From Bacteroidales bacterium UBA1745 (GTDB lineage Bacteria; Bacteroidota; Bacteroidia; Bacteroidales; UBA932), in the NCBI GenBank assembly GCA_002314885.1, contig DCHT01000006.1, forward strand, positions 1-10,470: a stretch of 10,470 bases of DNA, given 5' to 3'. The position numbers were made by a program, and so were the translations under genes. The notes below the pieces were generated by a model. It did not search any database, was not told the origin of the DNA, and was given only the letters and a program-made list of their open reading frames with translations. Shown here in pieces: positions 1 through 5,124 of this stretch (the first letter of the stretch is position 1; each line of letters starts with the position of its first letter).

Positions 1-88
1 CTCCGGTCGCTCGCTTTTCACCGCCCCTCCTATCGGCGCCAGACGCCTCTGCCGCCCGGCCTCTTCCTCCCGCCGCTATCTCCTACTC

Positions 89-115
89 CAACAGTCACGC
101 AACTCGTGACTGTTG
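89..115. repeat. Perfect hairpin A (11-bp stem, 5-nt loop)
   Basis: CAACAGTCACG at 89-99 is the exact reverse complement of CGTGACTGTTG at 105-115, with a 5-base loop. No T-run follows on the plus strand. It shares its 9-base outer arm, CAACAGTCA, with the second hairpin 11 bases downstream. The first 88 bases of the window before it are pyrimidine-rich (C/T) and hold no gene I can support. Confidence 0.8.
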
Positions 116-118
116 CGC

Positions 119-161
119 AAAAAAACGCCCCAACAGTCATCAAATCGATGACTGTTGGGGC
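119..161 (-). terminator. Intrinsic terminator (hairpin B plus T7) on the minus strand
   Basis: A 15-bp perfect stem (127-141 with 147-161, loop AAATC) is followed on the minus strand by TTTTTTT (119-125). This is the textbook shape of a rho-independent terminator for transcription leaving the 100-residue gene at 234-536. The stem carries the same CAACAGTCA arm as hairpin A, so it may have a second role as a binding site or be one of a dispersed repeat pair. Confidence 0.65.
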
Positions 162-170
162 CAGGAGTGC

Positions 171-178
171 TATCTTTG
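171..178 (+). promoter_or_regulatory. Possible plus-strand -7 box (TATCTTTG)
   Basis: TATCTTTG matches the Bacteroidetes -7 consensus TAnnTTTG. The only TTG upstream that could be a -33 element (155-157) sits 13 bases away rather than about 19. No plus-strand gene follows, so a transcript from here would run antisense to the genes at 234-967. It may be chance. Confidence 0.25.
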
Positions 179-187
179 TGTAGAAAT

Positions 188-222
188 GTGGCGCAGAAGT
201 AGTGCCACTAGTACTGCACCAC
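188..222. repeat. 35-bp imperfect palindrome, copy 1
   Basis: Outer arms GTGGCGCAG and CTGCACCAC pair with one G-T wobble, around an inner TAGTGCCACTA palindrome. It starts 11 bases past the stop codon of the 100-residue gene. A second copy lies at 613-647; the two differ at only four positions read directly and at three when one is reverse-complemented. No good T-run follows this copy, so as a terminator it is weak; the stronger one is at 119-161. Confidence 0.7.
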
Positions 223-233
223 TTTCAGCAGAC

Positions 234-536
234 CTACGCTGCGCGGCAGCAGTAGGTGAAGCTCTCTGGGACGTAGCCGTAGAGGTTGCGGAGGGTGTTG
301 GAAGTGTGGCGGCGGATGCCGTAGCGGGCGCTGCCCTTGACGTGGCTGTGAGCCTTGTAGTAGTCTTGACTCACGCGCTTTTCGATGATGCGACGCACCT
401 TGCGGAGGGTCGCGTTGCTCTCGATGCCGATGGAGAGGTCACCGAGGCGCTCGCCGTCCATAAAATCGAGCCTCTCCTCTCTGATTTTCCTTGTTCTACC
501 CTTGATGTAAGCAGTTTCAGAATAAAATTTTGCCAT
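234..536 (-). CDS. Hypothetical small basic protein (100 aa)
   Basis: I do not recognise this protein. It starts MAKFYSETAYIKGRTRK, is rich in Arg/Lys in its first 25 and middle 50 residues, has a helix-like stretch near residues 40-55 (LRKVRRIIEKR), and ends in an aromatic/Cys tail (YGYVPESFTYCCRAA). I take it as a real gene because codon choice after the first ten codons strongly favours ATC, CGC, CTC, AAC and TAC, as in the neighbouring genes, while the first codons are AT-rich as is usual at a start. It has no signal peptide or membrane segment. It sits alone between two copies of a 35-bp palindrome, downstream of the YbjQ family gene but separated from it by a terminator, so it is probably its own transcription unit. 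The basic character would fit a nucleic-acid-binding role, but nothing specific supports that. Confidence 0.65.
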   Translation of the reverse strand: MAKFYSETAYIKGRTRKIREERLDFMDGERLGDLSIGIESNATLRKVRRIIEKRVSQDYYKAHSHVKGSARYGIRRHTSNTLRNLYGYVPESFTYCCRAA

Positions 537-563
537 AGTTCGTCGCGTATTAACTGGTTTGCA

Positions 564-571
564 CAGATATA
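564..571 (-). promoter_or_regulatory. Weak candidate -7 box for the 100-aa gene
   Basis: On the minus strand this reads TATATCTG, one mismatch from TAnnTTTG, 27 bases upstream of the ATG at 536. A TTG at 587-589 could serve as the -33 element, but the 15-base spacing is short of the usual 19 or so. Confidence 0.3.
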
Positions 572-606
572 TACTGACAACTATGGCAATAATTACTTCG
601 GCGCAG

Positions 607-647
607 AAAAAAGTGGTGCAGAAGTAGTGGCACTAGTTCTGCGCCAC
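607..647 (-). terminator. Palindrome copy 2 plus T6: terminator of the YbjQ family gene
   Basis: The 35-bp palindrome at 613-647 (arms GTGGTGCAGAA and TTCTGCGCCAC, one wobble, inner TAGTGGCACTA) is followed on the minus strand by TTTTTT (607-612). It overlaps the last base of the TAG stop codon of the gene at 647-967. This is a good rho-independent terminator that isolates the next gene. Confidence 0.65.
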
Positions 648-967
648 TATTCGAAATTCACAGCGGTGCCGGAGGCGGTAACCATCAGCATACCGTTGTC
701 GGAGCCGAGCACCTCGTAGTCGATGTCGATGCCAACGACGCCGTTAGCGCCGAGAGCACGTGCACGTTCAGCCATTTCTTCCATAGCCTGCTTGCGCGCA
801 TTGATCAGTTCCTCCTCGTAGGAGCCGGAACGGCCGCCCACCAGGTTGCGGATGCTGGCTGCGATGTCGCGGAACATATTCACACCGGCGATCACTTCGC
901 CGAAAACAACGCCCTTATAAGCGGTAATCTTGTGACCTTCAATGGTCGGAGTAGTGGAAAGTAACAT
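647..967 (-). CDS. ybjQ: YbjQ/UPF0145 family protein (106 aa)
   Basis: This matches the YbjQ (UPF0145) family across its full length, which is about 105 residues as usual. Seen here are the N-terminal strand region MLLSTTPTIEGHKI, the conserved GVVFGEVIAGVN (about residues 19-30), the RNLVGGRSGSYEEEL stretch (40-54), the helix with ARKQAMEEMAERARALGANGVVGIDIDYE (about 57-85), and a C-terminal strand MLMVTASGTAV. The family forms small compact oligomers and has been annotated as a putative heavy-metal-binding domain; its cellular function is unknown. It has no signal peptide. It lies 74 bases downstream of the seven-gene operon and ends in its own terminator, so it could be transcribed either alone or by read-through. 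I see no functional link to the operon. Confidence 0.9.
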   Translation of the reverse strand: MLLSTTPTIEGHKITAYKGVVFGEVIAGVNMFRDIAASIRNLVGGRSGSYEEELINARKQAMEEMAERARALGANGVVGIDIDYEVLGSDNGMLMVTASGTAVNFE

Positions 968-1008
968 AGGTATAGTGTTTAAAAATTGTCATTCTATATT
1001 AATAGACG

Positions 1009-1016
1009 CAAAATAA
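1009..1016 (-). promoter_or_regulatory. Weak candidate -7 box for the YbjQ gene
   Basis: The minus strand reads TTATTTTG here, one mismatch from TAnnTTTG, 41 bases before the ATG at 967. Just upstream is an AGCAAATTGCT near-palindrome (1017-1027). No convincing -33 element and no strong terminator for the upstream operon are visible in the 968-1041 gap. Confidence 0.3.
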
Positions 1017-1041
1017 AGCAATTTGCTACAAAAATGACTCA

Positions 1042-2232
1042 CTATAACTTGGAATATCCCTCCCAACGGACGGAATTGGCGTTGAAACCGTACTCGAGAG
1101 TGCCGCGTGCGTGGATAGGGTCGCCGCCGTCGATGGAAATCGAAAAGTCGGCCAGCCCCTCCTGGAAGACGTATTTGCCGCCTCCGAAGACGCATTTGAC
1201 GTTGTCGGTGCGGGTCAGAGTCAGTTCCATTTTCTGCCTCTTTTCGTTGCCATCACCAGCCTTAGCATCAGCAGCCTTAGCACCGGCACAACTCGGGAAC
1301 CAGCAGATCAGCTGCAGGACTTTGCCACCGACGCCGGCAGCAGGGTCGTAGGACACAATCTCGTAGTCGCGCAGGGTGCGGTTGGCGCCAGCACCAACCT
1401 CAGCACCAATCCCAGCCTCAGTCTCAGCACTAATATTAGTATACCCCGAGAAAATTCTCTTCATACGCGGATAGTTGACGATGCTGAAGCTCAGGGCCTC
1501 GCCGTTGTCGCGCTGGCAGCAAAGCCAGATGTGGTCGTTCATCAGGTCCCACTCGCGCAGGCCGAAGGAGTGGTCGCGGACGCAAGGCTGGTCCACAGCG
1601 AAAGTCTCGCCGCCGATGACCACGCTGCCGCTCAGATGGCCGGTCTGCTCGTAGTGACGTTGATTGTTGCGCCCCAGTTCGGTAAAGAAGTCACGGCTCC
1701 ATTTCTCGCGGGCGATCGCGTCCGCCATACCGTTGAACCTGTCGGCGTGGTAAACGAAATCATAGATAGGCAGCCCGGCCTCGAATTCGACGCAGATCTC
1801 GGCGTCGCGCAAGGCAGCAGCACCGGCAGAAGCACCGGCAGAAGCACCGGCAGAAGCGCCAGCACCACCTTCAGCAATCATAACCCCCTTGAACTCAGTC
1901 CTCCAGCGCTTTCCGCACTCGAGCATAGTGAACTTCACCGGGCATTCGGCAGGGGAGTAGCTATCCTTTTCGTGGACGAAGAAACGCCCGTCGCGGCTGC
2001 GCCAGAGCACGAAGATCTCGTAATCCGAATTGTTCCTCATACCAAGACGTATGGAGAGGGTCTCGCCGCTCTCGTTGCTCGCCGTGAAGAAATGGCTGTT
2101 GTTCACATTGATGCCTGCATCTGCCGGCAACTGGTAGCCTTCAGCGGCCGCCTCGTCGAACGGAGTTTTGACCTTCTTTTTCTCGAAGTAGCTGAGTATC
2201 AGCCTCTTCTTAAGTGAAAATGCGATACTCAT
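1042..2232 (-). CDS. DUF7064/lipocalin-like protein with Ala/Gly-rich insertions (396 aa)
   Basis: This is the last gene of the operon, 3 bases after the ferredoxin gene. It is a beta-rich soluble protein with no signal peptide. The core runs HYEQTG (193-198), SGSVVIGG (201-208), RDHSFG (219-224), then REWDLMNDHIW (226-236) and FSIVNYP (249-255). As I remember it, this RDHS(W/F)G..xW pattern marks the DUF7064 group, a hydratase/AttH-like beta-barrel found beside or fused to PEP-synthase-like enzymes; I could not align it. Three low-complexity segments interrupt the fold: residues 122-140 (SAGA repeats), 270-283 and 315-328, all Gly/Ala/Glu/Lys-rich and all loop-like in position. The first is encoded by a perfect 12-bp tandem repeat. 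The role is unknown; binding or modifying a hydrophobic substrate of the operon is an inference. The start is the ATG at 2232; MSIAFSLKKRLILSYFEKK is amphipathic and basic. Confidence 0.8.
   Translation of the reverse strand: MSIAFSLKKRLILSYFEKKKVKTPFDEAAAEGYQLPADAGINVNNSHFFTASNESGETLSIRLGMRNNSDYEIFVLWRSRDGRFFVHEKDSYSPAECPVKFTMLECGKRWRTEFKGVMIAEGGAGASAGASAGASAGAAALRDAEICVEFEAGLPIYDFVYHADRFNGMADAIAREKWSRDFFTELGRNNQRHYEQTGHLSGSVVIGGETFAVDQPCVRDHSFGLREWDLMNDHIWLCCQRDNGEALSFSIVNYPRMKRIFSGYTNISAETEAGIGAEVGAGANRTLRDYEIVSYDPAAGVGGKVLQLICWFPSCAGAKAADAKAGDGNEKRQKMELTLTRTDNVKCVFGGGKYVFQEGLADFSISIDGGDPIHARGTLEYGFNANSVRWEGYSKL
1819..1866. repeat. 12-bp tandem repeat inside a coding region
   Basis: AGCACCGGCAGA occurs three times without a mismatch (1819-1830, 1831-1842, 1843-1854), followed by a degenerate fourth unit. 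Read on the minus strand each unit encodes Ser-Ala-Gly-Ala. The unit length is a multiple of three, so copy-number change would keep the frame and only lengthen the loop. Related but less regular repeats lie at about 1385-1435 and at 1258-1282 (AGCCTTAGCA twice, 15 bases apart) in the same gene. Confidence 0.9.
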
Positions 2233-2235
2233 AGC

Positions 2236-3324
2236 CTATTTGAACAGATTGTAATTCTTCTTGGTACCGGCCTCCCAGATCTCGCAGGCGTCGTCGTAAG
2301 TCACCGGCGGCACATAGAGTTTGTCCTCGCTCTTCTGGCGGAGGACGATGGCCTTGGTCGGGCAGGTGGACACGCACAGACCGCAGCCCAGGCAGGACTT
2401 CTGGTCCACGCTGACCTTGTTAGTCTTAGGATCCTTCTTGATATACCCGAAGGTGCAGCGTTTCACGCATTTGCCGCAGCTGATGCACTTGTCCTCGTCG
2501 ATCACGCTGTAGTGGTTGCTCCAAAGCTCCGCGGACGGGCCCGGGAACATCTTCTTGAGTACGAGCATACCGCAGCCGCAGGCGCAGCAGGAACAGAAAT
2601 TCTCGCCCTCCTGGGAGTTGGTCGCCTGGATGATTCGGCCGTCCTTCTCGCCCGCGGCGAGTATTGCGCGTGCCTCCTCCTTGGTGATTTCGCGGCCTAT
2701 GCCGGTCTCTATATAAAAGGTAGCGTAGTCGTCGGTCTCGATGCAGGTCTCCAGCGGGTGGGTGCAAGGGTTGTTAGGCTTCTTCTGGTCCATCAGACGG
2801 CACATACACACGCCCACGGCGAAGCGCGTATGCCTGTCGAGCATAGCGTCTATATCGTCGTATGGCTTGATTACGGTGCCCTCCACGAACTCGGCGTGGT
2901 GCGGAATCGTACGGTAGAAAGGCATAGTCTGGCTCATACGTTTGCCGAAGGCCGAGGTCATCATATAGACCATAGTCGGCATCAGCCACTCCTTTGCTTC
3001 GCCCGGACGGCTGCCCTGCCACTCGAGGAAGCCCATCACGAAAGGATGCTGGGAATATTCGTCCCCGTGCTCGCGGTGGCGGCGGAAAATAAGGCCCCTG
3101 AAGGCCATACGGTCGAGGATCTTCACGGCCTCCTCCACGCTGATCCCATTGCTCTGGGCGTAGTCGGCGGCCGTCTGATATCCGTGGGCCATCTTCAGAT
3201 AGTCACGGGCATCCTGCTCGCTGAAAATTTTCTTGATGAGGGCGACGTCGGCCCCCACGAATGACTTTGGAAATCCGTAGCTCAGAGTGTCGATCCTCTT
3301 GAGCAAATCTCTGTAAAGTCCCAT
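2236..3324 (-). CDS. Winged-helix-like multi-cluster 4Fe-4S ferredoxin-type protein (362 aa)
   Basis: The C-terminal part holds two classic 4Fe-4S motifs: Cys280/283/286/290 and Cys311/314/317/321 (CLGCGLCVSTCP), a bacterial-type two-cluster ferredoxin. Before it are two more cysteine groups: CMCR with Cys173, 175, 187 and 194, and the dense CSCCACGC at 244-251 (Cys244, 246, 247, 249, 251). The first 85 residues resemble a winged helix (SNGISVEEAVKILDRMAFRGLIFRRH, about 58-83). This layout belongs to a family of anaerobe ferredoxin-like proteins, generally annotated only as 4Fe-4S binding protein. It has no signal peptide or membrane segment, so it is cytoplasmic. It starts 5 bases after hypA and ends 3 bases before the DUF7064-like gene. 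Likely role: low-potential electron transfer for a reductive step of the operon's pathway (inference). The N-terminal domain could instead be only a protein interaction module. Confidence 0.85.
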   Translation of the reverse strand: MGLYRDLLKRIDTLSYGFPKSFVGADVALIKKIFSEQDARDYLKMAHGYQTAADYAQSNGISVEEAVKILDRMAFRGLIFRRHREHGDEYSQHPFVMGFLEWQGSRPGEAKEWLMPTMVYMMTSAFGKRMSQTMPFYRTIPHHAEFVEGTVIKPYDDIDAMLDRHTRFAVGVCMCRLMDQKKPNNPCTHPLETCIETDDYATFYIETGIGREITKEEARAILAAGEKDGRIIQATNSQEGENFCSCCACGCGMLVLKKMFPGPSAELWSNHYSVIDEDKCISCGKCVKRCTFGYIKKDPKTNKVSVDQKSCLGCGLCVSTCPTKAIVLRQKSEDKLYVPPVTYDDACEIWEAGTKKNYNLFK

Positions 3325-3329
3325 TTTGG

Positions 3330-3698
3330 TTAATCTTCTTGTTTGTCTCTGACAATTTCTATTCCTTTGATACTCAGTTCACTGCCTGAAAGTATCTTGC
3401 CTCCGGCGTGTCCGCAGTAAGGGCAGTAGACATTGGCCATCTGCTCCTTTGTAAAGCGATAGACCCTGCCGCAGCCGCCGCAGGACGCCGATGCTCCGAT
3501 CTCGCGTATCTCGATCTTCGAGCCTTCGGCAATGCTGCCGGGGGTGATGTATTCCCAGTACTTCTGCACGAATTCGGGGATGAAATCCCTGAGTATGCCT
3601 ATCTCCAGCACGACCAGGTTGACCTTCTTCGCGCCGGCTCCTTCAGCCTTGGCGATGACGGTCTTGAAGACGCTCTTGACGATAGGCAGCTCGTGCAT
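3330..3698 (-). CDS. hypA: HypA-like nickel metallochaperone / zinc-ribbon protein (122 aa)
   Basis: The protein begins MHELPIVKSV, with the HypA N-terminal Met-His-Glu whose His2 binds nickel in studied HypA proteins. It keeps the zinc motif Cys73-x2-Cys76 and Cys92-x2-Cys95. Its length is close to the family's usual 113-118 residues, with a slightly long C-terminus (VRDKQED). HypA delivers nickel to [NiFe]-hydrogenase with HypB, and in some bacteria to urease. Here no hydrogenase subunit or other hyp gene is visible. Its ATG overlaps the stop of the flavodoxin-ferredoxin gene by one base (TAATG), so it is translationally coupled inside the operon. It may serve a nickel enzyme elsewhere, or have been repurposed as a Zn/Fe-S helper for this pathway. 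The family assignment is sure; the function in this context is open. Confidence 0.88.
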   Translation of the reverse strand: MHELPIVKSVFKTVIAKAEGAGAKKVNLVVLEIGILRDFIPEFVQKYWEYITPGSIAEGSKIEIREIGASASCGGCGRVYRFTKEQMANVYCPYCGHAGGKILSGSELSIKGIEIVRDKQED

Positions 3699-4618
3699 TA
3701 TTCCTCGGGTGTAACCGGATCCACTCCGAAGATCTCCTTGTAGCGCTTGTTGATCTTCGCGTAGGTCTCGATGTAGCAGTGGTAGAAGCCGGTTGTCTCA
3801 TCGGTGATGAACGGCTCCTCCAATTTCAGTTTCTCGATGCGCTTGAGGTTGTAGCCTCCGTTGACCTTCCATCCCCAGTCCTGCAGGAAACCGATGTCGA
3901 AGGCATCGGTAGGGCAGTAGAGCGAACACCTCATACACATCAGGCAGTTGTGGTGGAATGCGATCTCGCCGTTCTCCTTCCTATATATATTCTTGGTCGG
4001 ACAGCGTTTGATGCAGAGGTCGCAGCCGTTGCACTTGTTCTTGTCCACGTGGTAGAGGAAGGAGTTGAGATCGCCGCCAATATACTGCGGACGCGACACG
4101 ACACTGGCGACAAAACGCGGCCAGAGCTTGTACGGCTTGAGGTTAGGAATATCGTTCACAACCTCGTAGGCGAGGATTTCGAGCAGCCTGCGGTCCATCT
4201 CCAGGATCTCGCGGACTGCGTGGTCGGAGAACTTGAAATGGATGTTGTAAGGCATCAGGAAATGATATTCGTTGCGTATGTTCACACGGTCGCGGCGCAA
4301 CTTGCGAAGCACGAACTTCGAAGAAGCGTCGTTGGCGTGCTCAGTCTCGCCGGAGTTCTTGTAGATGAAGGCCTTGATGCCCTTCGGGAACTTCTGGTGG
4401 CGTATGAATTTCAGGAAGGCCCAGGGTGCGGCATATCCGTGGATAGGGTAGCCCAGACCTATTATATCATACGAAGACAGATCCAGCCTCTCGGTGTTGA
4501 GAGGGTCGATTTCGTAGGTAGTTACGGTCCAGCCCTCCTTCTCGAAGCGCTCCTTGACCTTGCCGGTCACATATCGGGTATTGAAGGTACCCGTAAAATA
4601 TATAAGTAAACAGTTCAT
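3698..4618 (-). CDS. EFR1-type flavodoxin-ferredoxin fusion (306 aa)
   Basis: A flavodoxin-like domain (about 1-160) is followed by a two-cluster ferredoxin domain. The N-terminus MNCLLIYFTGTFNTRYV has the FMN phosphate-loop pattern, and IGLGYPIHGYAAPWAF (53-68) resembles the second flavin loop. The cluster ligands are Cys196/199/202/206 and Cys225/228/231/235. This matches the EFR1 family of anaerobe flavodoxin-ferredoxin proteins, a soluble electron carrier or reductase module. I chose the ATG at 4618 because the flavodoxin fold begins exactly there and it overlaps the previous stop in the ATGA style; the open frame continues upstream to 4843, but that extension (Arg-rich) lies within the preceding gene. 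It ends with a one-base overlap with hypA. Together with the ferredoxin two genes on, it gives the operon a reductive character. The electron donor and acceptor are unknown. Confidence 0.9.
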   Translation of the reverse strand: MNCLLIYFTGTFNTRYVTGKVKERFEKEGWTVTTYEIDPLNTERLDLSSYDIIGLGYPIHGYAAPWAFLKFIRHQKFPKGIKAFIYKNSGETEHANDASSKFVLRKLRRDRVNIRNEYHFLMPYNIHFKFSDHAVREILEMDRRLLEILAYEVVNDIPNLKPYKLWPRFVASVVSRPQYIGGDLNSFLYHVDKNKCNGCDLCIKRCPTKNIYRKENGEIAFHHNCLMCMRCSLYCPTDAFDIGFLQDWGWKVNGGYNLKRIEKLKLEEPFITDETTGFYHCYIETYAKINKRYKEIFGVDPVTPEE

Positions 4619-5124
4619 CGATTTTCTTTTCTGCGTTTCTTCTCCCTGTCCAGGAAGGTAGTCTTCCGCAAAGTTAAGAGATTTATCAGACCGCGCAGCT
4701 CGAAGAGTTCGTAGCAGCGCTCGTAGCCTATCGAAGATATCTTCCAGACGCCGTCGCATTTGCGGTAATTCACATTGTAAATCGCCGCTCCGTGCAGCTT
4801 CATCAGGTATTTCCTGTGCTCCAGATGGTCTTCGAGGTACCACTTCGCGGTGGCGGTCTCAGGAGTCAATATGTCGATTTCGCCGCCGTGGATGAGGTGG
4901 GAAGACGGCATATCGAGGGTCATTGCCTTGCGGAGGAAGCCTATCACGGCGTCCCTTCCGTCGTAGGACATAGAACCGTTGCCGTAGGCCGAAGTCACGT
5001 CCTCGGTCATACACTCGGCCATCTCATCGAAGGCACGGGTGTCGAGGCAGCGCTGGTAGCGGGCCTGCAGGTATCTGATCGCCTCTATGTCCTCGAGGCG
5101 GGTGATTCTTTCTTCGAGTGTCAT
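4615..5124 (-). CDS. SnoaL/NTF2-fold protein, BaiE-like dehydratase or isomerase candidate (169 aa)
   Basis: This is a small alpha+beta cone (SnoaL-like, NTF2 superfamily), close in length to BaiE (about 166 aa). The start MTLEERI, then DIEAIRYLQARYQRCLD (12-28), SSHLIH (74-79), ATAKWYLEDHL (91-101) and DGVWKISSIGYER all resemble the bile acid 7alpha-dehydratase BaiE as I remember its sequence. BaiE uses Tyr30, Asp35 and His83; Tyr23, Asp28 and His76 here sit at the same spacing after a 7-residue shorter N-terminal helix. The same triad also appears in related SnoaL/scytalone dehydratase-like enzymes, so the chemistry (acid-base dehydration or isomerisation of a ring or keto compound) is better supported than the substrate. 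The basic tail (REKKRRKENR) is extra. The gene is coupled to both neighbours: TAATG with the phosphotransferase-like gene and ATGA with the flavodoxin gene. Confidence 0.88.
   Translation of the reverse strand: MTLEERITRLEDIEAIRYLQARYQRCLDTRAFDEMAECMTEDVTSAYGNGSMSYDGRDAVIGFLRKAMTLDMPSSHLIHGGEIDILTPETATAKWYLEDHLEHRKYLMKLHGAAIYNVNYRKCDGVWKISSIGYERCYELFELRGLINLLTLRKTTFLDREKKRRKENR

Noticed and set aside
1..183. Open plus-strand frame from the left edge to a TAG at 181-183
   Set aside because: It reads straight through two strong hairpins, has no gene-like codon preference and no recognisable product.
186..719. Plus-strand open frame of 177 codons after the TATCTTTG box
   Set aside because: It runs antisense to two better-supported genes and reads through both palindromes; Ala/Val-rich shadow composition.
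1111..2217. Long plus-strand open frame (368 codons) opposite the DUF7064-like gene
   Set aside because: It is a by-product of GC-rich codon bias on the minus strand; its product has no recognisable motifs, while the minus frame shows conserved motifs and operon spacing.
4619..4843. N-terminal extension of the flavodoxin-ferredoxin gene
   Set aside because: The Arg-rich extension overlaps the SnoaL gene fully; the flavodoxin fold starts at the ATG at 4618, which overlaps the previous stop as ATGA.
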